DNA of 28,120 nucleotides from a bacterium (GTDB taxonomy: Bacteria > Spirochaetota > UBA4802 > UBA5550). The stretch is from assembly GCA_024224995.1 (NCBI GenBank), contig JAAENB010000952.1, positions 1 to 28,120 of the forward strand, written 5' to 3'. The position numbers and the translations under genes are program-made. Below the pieces are notes generated by a model. It saw only the letters and a list, made by a program, of their open reading frames with translations, did not search any database and was not told the origin of the DNA. This document shows positions 1 to 8,067 of the stretch, in pieces (position 1 is the first letter of the stretch; every line of letters begins with the position of its first letter).

Positions 1-267
1 CTCCTTCTCATCAGCCTGGGAAACTAATCTACAAACAGAGCCTGTCTTAGAGGAAGTTGCTGTTCAGGATTTACTCTGTCTCACGGGATGCGGCTCCGGG
101 TAAAATCTTCAGAAACAGGCCCTGTTTAAAAAGAATTTCTTGAGAGAGCGGACCCGGGTCTTCGGCTCCGCTCAGACACCAGATGGCCGGGAAAAAACAG
201 GTCGGAAACTGTTCATATAAATGGATCGGTTTCAGCCCGGGTATTATTTCCCGGAGGGTATTCGGTA

Positions 268-301
268 CGTGTAGGGGCACGGCGTGCCGTGCCCCTACAC
301 G
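268..301. repeat. Perfect inverted repeat, 16-bp arms
   Basis: Arms 268-283 and 286-301 are perfectly complementary around a 2-base centre (arm GTGTAGGGGCACGGC plus one outer pair). A GC-rich hairpin of this size can form on either strand and has no following U-run, so it is more like a dispersed palindromic element (REP-like) than a terminator. Similar GTAGGGGCACGGC palindromes are, to my recollection, frequent intergenic repeats in environmental bacterial genomes; that is memory, not a search. Confidence 0.75.
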
Positions 302-382
302 GTGTTTATTTGGGTTTACCCTCTGTGAACGTTGTTGTATACAACGTCACCAAAATCGTCCCAGGGATCTCCTTTCTCATAG

Positions 383-402
383 CCCGGGGTTTCAACCCCG
401 GG
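383..402. repeat. Perfect inverted repeat CCCGGGGTT/AACCCCGGG
   Basis: Nine-base arms at 383-391 and 394-402 flank a 2-base centre. This is the core of a widespread kind of intergenic palindrome. It lies in the same gene-free region as the 268-301 repeat and has no T-run, so I read it as a repeat unit and not a terminator. Confidence 0.65.
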
Positions 403-457
403 TGGCACAGAGCATAGCCCCAGGATAACATCTCCGGGAACAGACTCCGGAGTAGGG

Positions 458-481
458 AAGATGTTCCACGTGGAACATCTT
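458..481. repeat. Perfect 24-bp palindrome centred on CCACGTGG
   Basis: The bases from 458 to 481 are self-complementary with no spacer; the core is GATGTTCCACGTGGAACATC. It could be a dimeric regulator site, since the symmetry is exact and it lies about 100 bp upstream of the gene at 585, or another palindromic repeat unit. No promoter boxes can be placed confidently around it. Confidence 0.55.
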
Positions 482-534
482 TTGCTTGACCTCGGTCTAT
501 CTTATCTGTACTATCCACCTTAAAGCATAAAACA

Positions 535-560
535 CTCCTGTTGCAGCAGGAGCTTTTTCA
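535..560 (+). terminator. Possible rho-independent terminator
   Basis: A 6-bp stem (CTCCTG 535-540 with CAGGAG 547-552, 6-base loop) is followed by CTTTTTCA. The T-run follows the stem on the + strand, which fits termination of a transcript coming from the left, just before the gene at 585. The stem is short, so this is a weak call. Confidence 0.35.
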
Positions 561-584
561 AATAAACAGGTATGGGATATTACT

Positions 585-1190
585 ATGGCCAGGAACACAT
601 TGATTATCATCATAGCTTTGCTTAGCGTCGCTTTTACCGGAATCCCTAAAGAAAGAATACGAGCAGATTCAACTCTTATTGTGCCTGGAGTAGGGGCGGA
701 GAAAATCATCCTTGATGATCCAATAGGAACGGTTCTTCACACATTTCACAATGACGAATATGCCCTGACCAGGCCTGATGCAGCGAAAGAATTGTTCACG
801 GACATAATAGGGATAAAAGCCGGGATACATATAGAGTTCGATAAAATATATTATTACAACCTTCAAAAAATTATTATCTTCTGTCGGAATAACAAAGTCT
901 CAGCTATTGCCGGAATGAATAGAGACAGGATAACCATTGATATGGTTAATATCAAAAAAGGGGTTGAGTCGTTTGTTTTTAATTATGGAAACAAAGACTT
1001 GTCAATGGTCAAAGAAGGAAACAATAAGATTTATCTTTATACTGCCAGAGGAATAGCCATTATTGATGATAAGGATGATGACATCATTGATATGTTTATT
1101 ATTTACAAAAAGAAACCCAAAAAGAGGGTGGGGGAGGGGGCTCAATCCAAAAGCATGGAGAACCGGAAAGACGCCTCCAAAGGAAAATAA
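585..1190 (+). CDS. Small secreted protein of unknown function
   Basis: This 201-residue protein begins with a hydrophobic signal peptide (residues 1-20, run LIIIIALLSVAF) and continues with LIVPGVGAEKIIL near residue 31. That VPG-x-G-x-x-I-x-L pattern opens many uncharacterised bacterial periplasmic proteins that measure or bind something in repeated small alpha/beta units; I do not recognise a named family. The tail is very basic and low in complexity (KKKPKKRVGEGAQSKSMENR). The ribosome site is weak (ACAGG well upstream of the ATG). Its stop codon TAA (1188-1190) directly abuts the stop codon of the methyltransferase on the other strand, so the two convergent genes have no terminator between them. 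Secretion is inferred; function is unknown. Confidence 0.6.
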   Translation: MARNTLIIIIALLSVAFTGIPKERIRADSTLIVPGVGAEKIILDDPIGTVLHTFHNDEYALTRPDAAKELFTDIIGIKAGIHIEFDKIYYYNLQKIIIFCRNNKVSAIAGMNRDRITIDMVNIKKGVESFVFNYGNKDLSMVKEGNNKIYLYTARGIAIIDDKDDDIIDMFIIYKKKPKKRVGEGAQSKSMENRKDASKGK

Positions 1191-2990
1191 TTAGTGAGCT
1201 TCATCCCCGATAATATATGCTTCTTTATCACTTATTCCGTACTCATAATAAATAATATCTTCAATATTTTCCCTGCACGTTGTAGCATATGCATTTTCAA
1301 TTGATGAAGAATCAGCCAGGCTCAAAGTAAGTTTTTTCAGTTTTTTCTGGCCGGATTTACTTATTATCTTTAATGGAAGACGCTCAAGATTACCCCGTAA
1401 TACTTTAACCGTGAAAAAATTCTTTTGATAATAATATTGTATCACCTTTGAGTTAAGAATTGAAACCAGGCTTTCGGAGTTTATCGCGTGAAACTCCGGG
1501 ATGAACCCATTAACATTATTCAAAGAATAGAAGCCTTCGTCCTCAAGGGCAAAAGTGAGCCGTTTCCCGATAAATTTATACAGGATCTTGTTTCTTGTAA
1601 GATAGAGATGCTGTGGGGCAACCTGCTGCAAGATCTCGGGATTATACTTAAAATAATGATCACTGTAGTTGATCTTATATTGTGAAATATCCTTTCCAAT
1701 TATTATAGGATCGGGATGCTCTTCATTCCTGTCGGTAACAATATGCCGTGAATTGTTCCCGGTAACTACTCCCAGGAAAAACCGGGACTGATTCTTAAGA
1801 TATAGACAGTGCTGGTCCTGTATGGATGAAATAATATTAACTGCTTTACGGGAATAGTTGATATTAAAAATATTCTCCGCGGTACGATGAAAGCTGGCCT
1901 GAGGCACCAGAGTTGCCGTATTCATTTCAGCTTTTTTGTTTGATATGATATTAACAATACTCCGGTCTCTTTCCTGAATATCCTCTTCTTGTTTGAGTAT
2001 AATGGAAATGGACGGAGCAAAAACCCCTTTAAACTTTTCACCCCAGATAGCAAGATCGCTAATAACAGCATTAGCAAGTACGAATTCCCGGGAACTTCTA
2101 TGAGCCTTAATATTAAGATATGCCTCAGGAATAAGAAACGCGACAACCCCTTTTTCTTTAAGATAATCAAAAGCTCTTTCAACAAAAAGGGTAAAGGTAT
2201 TAAGCCCGGATTTTCCCGATTCATATTCTTTTCTAAAATACCGCTTCTCCTGGTTTGTCAAAGAACTTCCCCAGGGAGGGTTGCTTATTACAAGGTCAAA
2301 GAAATGACCTTTCAAGTGCTTATTGTAAAAATTAAGATCATCCCGCAACAGGAAGTCCGTATGATTTATGTTGATAGCCGCAGCATCAGAGCCGGATATT
2401 CTTGCAAGATTATATCTTGCAATGCTGATAGCAATAGGGTCTATATCCGTACCAAAAATATTATTCTCAACAATACTTACTGCGGCTAATTCCGGTTCAA
2501 TTCCCTGTTTAATATATAAATCCAAAAGCTGTTTATAAACCGCAATAAGGAATTGACCGGAACCGCATGCCGGGTCCAGAACTTTGATTGTCTCAGGGCA
2601 TTTGGAACTGTCTAAAACTCTCTCTACTGTTTTGGATGCCAGGTCATTTACAATATCACCAGGGGTGAAATATTGCCCTTTACTTTTTCTTTTAGACCGC
2701 CCCTGAATTTCCTGATATATATATCCAACAACATCACCATCATTAAGGATATCCCATGACGAAACAAGTTGATAAAGTTCCTCTAGTGAAGAAACAAATT
2801 CATCGGGATTATTTTTCAACAATGGCAGTTCCGCTTTGCTTCCTACCAGGTAATCAACAATATCATCAAGAAGAGGCCTGGTGCCGGGAATATTTTTTCC
2901 TAATGAGACATAATTGCAAATAGAAGAAATTCGATAATCAATATATTTTTTATGTCTGGATATATAGCTTTGAGAAACATCTACTTTCAT
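1191..2990 (-). CDS. Solitary N6-adenine DNA methyltransferase, TaqI/Eco57I type
   Basis: The 599-residue protein would methylate adenine in a specific DNA sequence using S-adenosylmethionine. Visible motifs, in order: QYFTP at 106-110 (motif X region), DPACGSGQF at 139-147 (motif I, SAM loop), FGTDIDP at 180-185, and catalytic NPPW at 237-240 (motif IV). The C-terminal part, about 400-570, resembles the TaqI-like target-recognition domain (GNNSRHIV, PIIIGKDISQY, LNSKVIQYYY, LRGNLERLPL). The first ~100 residues show no PD-(D/E)xK nuclease motif, and no endonuclease gene is adjacent, so it looks like an orphan methylase or a restriction system that has lost its partner, not a IIG fusion. No Shine-Dalgarno is evident before the ATG. 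The family is secure; target and role are unknown. Confidence 0.88.
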   Translation of the reverse strand: MKVDVSQSYISRHKKYIDYRISSICNYVSLGKNIPGTRPLLDDIVDYLVGSKAELPLLKNNPDEFVSSLEELYQLVSSWDILNDGDVVGYIYQEIQGRSKRKSKGQYFTPGDIVNDLASKTVERVLDSSKCPETIKVLDPACGSGQFLIAVYKQLLDLYIKQGIEPELAAVSIVENNIFGTDIDPIAISIARYNLARISGSDAAAININHTDFLLRDDLNFYNKHLKGHFFDLVISNPPWGSSLTNQEKRYFRKEYESGKSGLNTFTLFVERAFDYLKEKGVVAFLIPEAYLNIKAHRSSREFVLANAVISDLAIWGEKFKGVFAPSISIILKQEEDIQERDRSIVNIISNKKAEMNTATLVPQASFHRTAENIFNINYSRKAVNIISSIQDQHCLYLKNQSRFFLGVVTGNNSRHIVTDRNEEHPDPIIIGKDISQYKINYSDHYFKYNPEILQQVAPQHLYLTRNKILYKFIGKRLTFALEDEGFYSLNNVNGFIPEFHAINSESLVSILNSKVIQYYYQKNFFTVKVLRGNLERLPLKIISKSGQKKLKKLTLSLADSSSIENAYATTCRENIEDIIYYEYGISDKEAYIIGDEAH

Positions 2991-3110
2991 TAAATTATTA
3001 CTTAAACACGATTTGGAACACGCATCATCCTTATTTCTTTTGAAGCATACGAGATACTATATTTATATATCGATTTATAGGCTTGAATTATTAAGGAAAT
3101 TACCATCAAA

Positions 3111-3145
3111 TTCACCTGATTAATCTCATAGATCAACCAGGTGAA
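3111..3145. promoter_or_regulatory. Inverted repeat upstream of the 7TM receptor gene
   Basis: TTCACCTG (3111-3118) and CAGGTGAA (3138-3145) are perfect 8-base arms about 19 bases apart, just before a TTGACT (3152-3157)-17 bp-AATAAT (3175-3180) promoter-like pair. It may be an operator. The proposed -10 sits unusually close to the ribosome site at 3182-3190, so promoter placement is uncertain. Confidence 0.35.
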
Positions 3146-3193
3146 AACATCTTGACTGTACCTCAAAATTGATCAATAATATAGGAGAAGAAG

Positions 3194-5395
3194 GTGCCAG
3201 GAATGATATATTCTCAGATAAACCGTGTTATGCTTCGAATCCAGGTTATAGTCGTATGCCTGTTTACAACGATTATTGTTGTTCTGTTTTTAAGTGATGC
3301 CGGTTTAGCCGCAAGCCGGGTAAATAAACCGGCAGAACCTGTTATATTAAAAGAATCAATGGCTAAAGAAGCTCTGGGGCTCCACCTGGAATACCTGGAA
3401 GATAAAAATAAAGAGCTAACAATAACTCATCTTTTAAGAGGTGTCGATGCCGGGAAAAACAAGTTAAAATGGTTCCCCTCAAATAAAAAGACTCTTGGAT
3501 TCGGATATACTTCTTCTCAGTACTGGGTTCGTTTTTCCGTAAAAAATCCATTAAACAAAAAGATCGATTGGTCTCTTGAAGTGGATTATCCTCATATAGA
3601 TTATATCGACGTGTACGTACCCGGAAAAAAGAGCATGGCTCCTGTTAAATCAGGCGGGGACAACGTTCCTTTTAAAAAAAGAGATATTACATATAGAAAT
3701 GTGATCTTTAACTTTTCTGAAGATCCTAATAGTGTTAATCATTATTATATTCGTTTCAAAACCACCAGTTCCATGAATATACCTCTCTGGATATGGACTC
3801 CTTCTATATTAACAAAGAGTATAATCAATGAACAAATTCTTCTTGGTATTTATTACGGAGTGATAATTATAATCACCCTGTACAACCTTTTTCTTTTTCT
3901 TGCCATCAGGGATCTCAATTATCTTTATTATATTCTCTGGGTTTGCGGCTATGGATTATACCAGCTTTCAGTAAATGGTCTTTCTTTCCAGTATCTATGG
4001 CCGGAATCAATGTGGTGGGGGAATAAGTGTATGCCTTTTTTTATCAGCTTTGGAACGACCTGTTCTTTTCAATTTGGCAGATCCTTTCTTAATACCGCAA
4101 AAACAGTTCCTGTTCTTGATAAAATACTCTTAGTTTTTATGGGAATAACATCCATAAATACGATACTTGCTTTTATATTGCCTTATTCAATTATTACCCC
4201 TTTAGCTGTTTTTTTTGTTATAATAATGGTTATCTGTCTTCAAATTTCCGGTTCAATATGTCTCTATAAGGGCTATGGCCCTGCCCGCTTCTATGTTCTT
4301 GCCTGGACGATTCTATTTATTGGAGTCTTACTTTTTGCTCTAAAGGCATTTGGTGTATTAGGAGAAAATTTTATTACCAACTGGGGACAGCAAATCGGTT
4401 CCGCAATTGAAGCAACATTCCTTTCACTTGCCCTGGCCGATAGAATTAGTGTTATAAACCGGGAAAAAAAATGGGCTCAAAAAGAGGCAATTAAGGCCAG
4501 GGAAAAATACAAACTTATCGTAGAAGGTTCAAATGATATCATTTTCTGGCTTGATGATCAATGGAACTTTATTACGGCAAATAAGGCCATAAGAACCCAT
4601 TTAAACATTGACCCTGAAAAAGTTGATACAATGAATTTTCTTGACCTCATCTACGAAGATATTGATGATGAACAAGGAGGGTATATTGCCAAACAACTGG
4701 TCCAAAAAAAACTTGAGACTTTCTCAGAAAATAGAGAACCGATTGGATTTAAAATGGAATTTAGACCAGTTTATTCAAAAGAACCAAAAGAGATGCAGGT
4801 TAGTATGGAATATATCAATATTGAAGGAAATGACGAGATTCTTGGAAAGGCTTCAAGAGTTCTTGAAGATTCTTTATTAAAATACTTTCTCTATGAAAAA
4901 CAGAAGTTTGCTATTGGGAATTTTCTGATTACTGCCGAAGAAATAAGCTTCCGGCTTACCAGGAATTTACAGAAATATGTCCTCCAAAAAGAAATCAACT
5001 CTATTCGTATCGCGTTAAGAGAAATAATCATCAATGCAATAGAACATGGAAATTTAAATATTTCATATAGAGAAAAAACAGAAGCACTTATGGATAATAA
5101 TTATTTTTCTTTTGTTTCAACCAGGCAGCACGACCCGGAATTAAGCCGGAGAGAGGTTTATATTGAATATTCAATATCTCCGGAAAAAGTGGTCTATAAA
5201 ATCACCGATGAAGGGACCGGCTTTGACCATCAAAAAATGCTCAACGAAGATTCGGAAGAAGCAAATGAAGAGATGCTATCTCACGGTAGAGGGCTTTCCA
5301 TGGCCAAAACTGTCTTTGACGTGGTTACTTTTAATAAAAAAGGAAACAAGGTCTTATTAGTTAAAAATTTTAATAATAATATTGATTTTAATTAG
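3194..5395 (+). CDS. 7TMR-DISM receptor with PAS and RsbW-like ATPase domains
   Basis: This 733-residue membrane sensor has an N-terminal signal/anchor (17-35), an extracellular 7TMR-DISMED2-like ligand domain (about 45-200, with YTSSQYWVRFSVKNP), seven membrane segments (about 213-415), a PAS domain (about 438-550), and a C-terminal GHKL ATPase (about 575-725). The ATPase has E610 and N614 in the N box, DEGTGF at 672-677 and HGRGLSMAK at 697-705. There is no HisKA helix or phospho-acceptor histidine, so it resembles RsbW-like serine kinases and anti-sigma factors, not a classical histidine kinase. The extracellular domain of this class typically senses carbohydrates or other small ligands. 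No PP2C phosphatase or STAS anti-anti-sigma partner is adjacent. The start is GTG at 3194; ATG at 3203 is a good alternative given AGGAGAAGAAGG just upstream. Architecture is secure, partner unknown. Confidence 0.85.
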   Translation: MPGMIYSQINRVMLRIQVIVVCLFTTIIVVLFLSDAGLAASRVNKPAEPVILKESMAKEALGLHLEYLEDKNKELTITHLLRGVDAGKNKLKWFPSNKKTLGFGYTSSQYWVRFSVKNPLNKKIDWSLEVDYPHIDYIDVYVPGKKSMAPVKSGGDNVPFKKRDITYRNVIFNFSEDPNSVNHYYIRFKTTSSMNIPLWIWTPSILTKSIINEQILLGIYYGVIIIITLYNLFLFLAIRDLNYLYYILWVCGYGLYQLSVNGLSFQYLWPESMWWGNKCMPFFISFGTTCSFQFGRSFLNTAKTVPVLDKILLVFMGITSINTILAFILPYSIITPLAVFFVIIMVICLQISGSICLYKGYGPARFYVLAWTILFIGVLLFALKAFGVLGENFITNWGQQIGSAIEATFLSLALADRISVINREKKWAQKEAIKAREKYKLIVEGSNDIIFWLDDQWNFITANKAIRTHLNIDPEKVDTMNFLDLIYEDIDDEQGGYIAKQLVQKKLETFSENREPIGFKMEFRPVYSKEPKEMQVSMEYINIEGNDEILGKASRVLEDSLLKYFLYEKQKFAIGNFLITAEEISFRLTRNLQKYVLQKEINSIRIALREIIINAIEHGNLNISYREKTEALMDNNYFSFVSTRQHDPELSRREVYIEYSISPEKVVYKITDEGTGFDHQKMLNEDSEEANEEMLSHGRGLSMAKTVFDVVTFNKKGNKVLLVKNFNNNIDFN

Positions 5396-5429
5396 TGCCA
5401 GATAAAAAGTGTTCAAACAGGAGAAAATA

Positions 5430-5918
5430 ATGATTACCGTAGGTATAATTACCGCAAGCGACCGGTCTTCCAGGGGAGAACGGGAAGATCTTTCCGGTCC
5501 GGAGATAAAAAAATGGGCACTTGATAAAGGTTTTGAAATTGCCGAAGAATCTATTGTTCCTGATGATATTGAAGATATGAAAAATAAACTCATTGAATAT
5601 TCAAACTCGGGGATAAATCTTATTCTTACAACTGGCGGGACCGGGTTCGCTCCCAGAGATATAACACCCGAAGCCACGCTCGCGGTTATTGAAAAAAACG
5701 CACCTGGCTTTGCAGAGGTCATGCGTATGAAATCTCTGGAAATAACTCCTCATGCCATGCTCTCCAGAGCTGTTTCAGGGATACGAAAGAGCAGTCTCAT
5801 AATCAACCTGCCAGGAAGCCCCAAAGCGGTACGAGAAAATCTTGGATTTATTGAGAAAGCAATTCCTCATGCTCTTGATCTTTTAAAAGATTCTGTTTCG
5901 GATTGCGGGAGTGTTTAA
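5430..5918 (+). CDS. MoaB/MogA-type molybdopterin adenylyltransferase
   Basis: A 162-residue cytoplasmic protein of the MoaB/MogA fold, which adenylylates molybdopterin before molybdenum insertion. The signature TTGGTGFAPRDITPEA lies at 67-82, with D46 and the DITPEA aspartate in the expected active-site places, and NLPGSPKAVREN follows near 130. Its length is usual for the family. I chose ATG 5430 because AGGAGAA (5419-5424) sits at the right distance; an in-frame GTG at 5409 would place that site inside the gene. It starts 34 bases after the receptor gene and may be co-transcribed. No other molybdenum-cofactor gene is nearby, so the context does not choose between MoaB and MogA. Its stop lies 4 bases from the stop of the convergent hybrid kinase. 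Confidence 0.9.
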   Translation: MITVGIITASDRSSRGEREDLSGPEIKKWALDKGFEIAEESIVPDDIEDMKNKLIEYSNSGINLILTTGGTGFAPRDITPEATLAVIEKNAPGFAEVMRMKSLEITPHAMLSRAVSGIRKSSLIINLPGSPKAVRENLGFIEKAIPHALDLLKDSVSDCGSV

Positions 5919-5922
5919 AACG

Positions 5923-8061
5923 TTAATCTTCTTTAATTATTCTGTCTATTGCAACGGCAATAGTGTCCATTGTGTAGGGTTTTTGAATAAAATCTTTTAT
6001 GCCTAATTCCTGTAGTTTTTCAACACGCTCATCCTGCATAAAACCTGAGGCCAGAAGGACTTTTAATCCTGGGTCGATATCTTTGAGTTTCATAAAGGTT
6101 TCTTTTCCCGATAATTTAGGCATAACCATATCCAGCAAAATTGCTTTAATTTCTTTATATCGTTCCTTGAAGATCTTAATCCCTTCTTCCCCGTTTTCGG
6201 CCAATATTACTTCATAGCCGCATCTTTCAAGAATTGCTTTTACTGTTTTTCGGATCATGTTTTCATCATCAATAACCAGGATCAAACCTTCTCCTTGAGG
6301 AATGCCATTCTTTTGTTCTTTGCTCTTAAGAGCTGTTTCATCCTTTAAAAGAGGAAGGTACACTTTGAACGTTGTTCCTATTCCTATTTCAGAAACAACA
6401 TCTATTACTCCATTATGCTGTTTTACAATATTGTAGACCATTGCGAGACCAAGGCCGGTCCCCTCCCCTTTTCCCTTGGTAGTAAAAAAAGGATCAAATA
6501 TTTTTGTTATCAGCTGTGAATCCATTCCGATTCCTGAATCCTTTACCGATAAAACCCAATAATCTACCGGCTCTGTTTCACGGAGAGCTGAACAAAATTC
6601 ATCACCAGCCGTTATTCTATCAAGCATGATATCAAGAGTCCCTCCCCAGGGTTTATCATCCTGCCGCATGGTAGTCATAGAATGAGAAGCGTTTACACAA
6701 AGATTTAAGAGAACCTGTTCTATCTGGGTCATATCCGCATTTACCATAGCCGGTTTTTTATCATAATGAGGGTTCAGTTCAATACTTTTATCAAAACTAT
6801 TCTGGCATATTTTAATTACATGTTTTATCGACAGGTTTAGATCAACCGGTACAAAAGAAAGATCCTGTTTTCTTGATAGAGAAAGAAGTTGCTGAACCAT
6901 ATTCGCTGCTCGCTGCCCGGCCTCTTCCATAATATTAAGATAATTAAGCAATTCTTCATCATCAATAGATTCATCTTTTTGAAGTATAAATTTTATAAGC
7001 GACAAAGTACCGATAATTCCACCAAGGACATTATTAAAATCATGAGCTAATCCCCCAGCCAGAGTCCCTACGGTTTCCATTTTTTGTGCTTGCCGCAGCT
7101 GGTTTTCAAGTCCTCTCTTTTCTGTTATATCCTGTCCCAGACAAAGAGAACCAATTGGCTCATCATTTTCATTTTTTAAAACCCGTGAATTCCAGGATAT
7201 TACCGCAGTCTCTCCATCTTTCTTCCTGATTGTGGTTTCAAAACCTGCCAGCACCTTTCCTTCTTTAACAACTTCATTATTTGTTTTTTTTATCTCCGAA
7301 CGATATTTATTGTCTCGGTATAACAATTCCCACATTTTTCCGTCTTCCAGAACTTCCTGCCAGGAATAACCACTAATTTTTTCCGCCGCCTTATTCCAGA
7401 GTATAACATTCAAATCATTATCAAGAGCATTGAGCCATATATCGGCACTATCGATTACTATCTTTTGAAATTGACTGAGTTCACGAACTTTTTCTTCTGT
7501 CCGTTTTCTTTCAGTTAATTCATCATTTAGCTGCTGAATCAATTGATTTCGTGAAGACGCAAGATCATATGTTCTGAGTGACGACGTCACTGTGGTAAAC
7601 AATTTTTGAGCTGTTAACTCACTTTTAGATTTATAGTCATTAATTTCATATTGTTCAATAACATGTTGTTCCGGAGCCTGCCCCGGCTGCCCGGTACGGA
7701 GTATAATTTGTACAAGATTATTCTTTAATTCACTTCTGATGTAATCAACAACTTCCAATCCGGCATTATCAGTTTCCATTACTACATCCAATAAAATAAT
7801 AGCAGTATCCGGATATTTCTCAATAAGTTGTTTTGTTTCTTCTCCTGAATAGGCCCGGATTAATTCAACTCCTTTACCCTTAAAAGTAAATCCTCTCAGT
7901 GCTATTTCCGTAATATTCAGAATTTCTTCTTCATCATCAGCTGTTATGATTTTCCATTTTTTTAATTTATTATCATCAACTTCCTTTGTTGAGATTTCAT
8001 CCATAAAAATCAGATCGTCTTCTTTGATATTTTGATTAGCGTTAGTCAACTTTACCCTCAT
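5923..8061 (-). CDS. Hybrid histidine kinase with two receiver domains
   Basis: A 712-residue soluble kinase, third gene of the signalling operon. Order of domains: an N-terminal receiver (about 35-165; D42/D43, phospho-acceptor D92, T123, K144), a PAS domain (about 195-315), HisKA with phospho-acceptor H340 in GLAHDFNNVLGG, an HATPase domain (N453/N457 region, DSGIGM at 508-513, GEGTGLGLA at 532-540), and a C-terminal receiver (about 592-708; D644, K694). The HDFNN form of the H box is typical of kinases of the NtrB/hybrid class. The N-terminal receiver, with LRTGQPGQAPE and YKSKSELTAQKLFTT, is a clear paralogue of that in the HD-GYP protein two genes upstream. No membrane segment is visible. 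It starts 6 bases after the preceding gene with no clear Shine-Dalgarno, suggesting translational coupling. The signal sensed is unknown. Confidence 0.9.
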   Translation of the reverse strand: MRVKLTNANQNIKEDDLIFMDEISTKEVDDNKLKKWKIITADDEEEILNITEIALRGFTFKGKGVELIRAYSGEETKQLIEKYPDTAIILLDVVMETDNAGLEVVDYIRSELKNNLVQIILRTGQPGQAPEQHVIEQYEINDYKSKSELTAQKLFTTVTSSLRTYDLASSRNQLIQQLNDELTERKRTEEKVRELSQFQKIVIDSADIWLNALDNDLNVILWNKAAEKISGYSWQEVLEDGKMWELLYRDNKYRSEIKKTNNEVVKEGKVLAGFETTIRKKDGETAVISWNSRVLKNENDEPIGSLCLGQDITEKRGLENQLRQAQKMETVGTLAGGLAHDFNNVLGGIIGTLSLIKFILQKDESIDDEELLNYLNIMEEAGQRAANMVQQLLSLSRKQDLSFVPVDLNLSIKHVIKICQNSFDKSIELNPHYDKKPAMVNADMTQIEQVLLNLCVNASHSMTTMRQDDKPWGGTLDIMLDRITAGDEFCSALRETEPVDYWVLSVKDSGIGMDSQLITKIFDPFFTTKGKGEGTGLGLAMVYNIVKQHNGVIDVVSEIGIGTTFKVYLPLLKDETALKSKEQKNGIPQGEGLILVIDDENMIRKTVKAILERCGYEVILAENGEEGIKIFKERYKEIKAILLDMVMPKLSGKETFMKLKDIDPGLKVLLASGFMQDERVEKLQELGIKDFIQKPYTMDTIAVAIDRIIKED

Positions 8062-8067
8062 TAAAAT

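Larger units (their letters stand above)
1..584. other. Gene-free region rich in inverted repeats
   Basis: No open frame here looks like a protein: the frames are short, overlap on both strands, and run through palindromes. The stretch holds at least three perfect inverted repeats (listed separately) plus short imperfect ones, such as AAACAGG-C-CCTGTTT near 110-125. Base composition is visibly more GC-rich in the repeats than in the flanking genes. It looks like an accumulation site for small palindromic intergenic repeats or the decayed remains of a mobile sequence. The last 50 bases probably hold the upstream signals of the gene starting at 585, but no clear promoter is visible. Confidence 0.6.

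Noticed and set aside
183..428. Open frame on the + strand in the gene-free start
   Set aside because: It runs straight through two perfect palindromes, has no ribosome site and overlaps frames on the other strand.
1989..2489. Open frame of 166 codons opposite the methyltransferase
   Set aside because: It is the antisense shadow of a well-supported methyltransferase gene.
5409..5429. Upstream GTG start for the MoaB-like gene
   Set aside because: It would place the strong AGGAGAA site inside the coding region.
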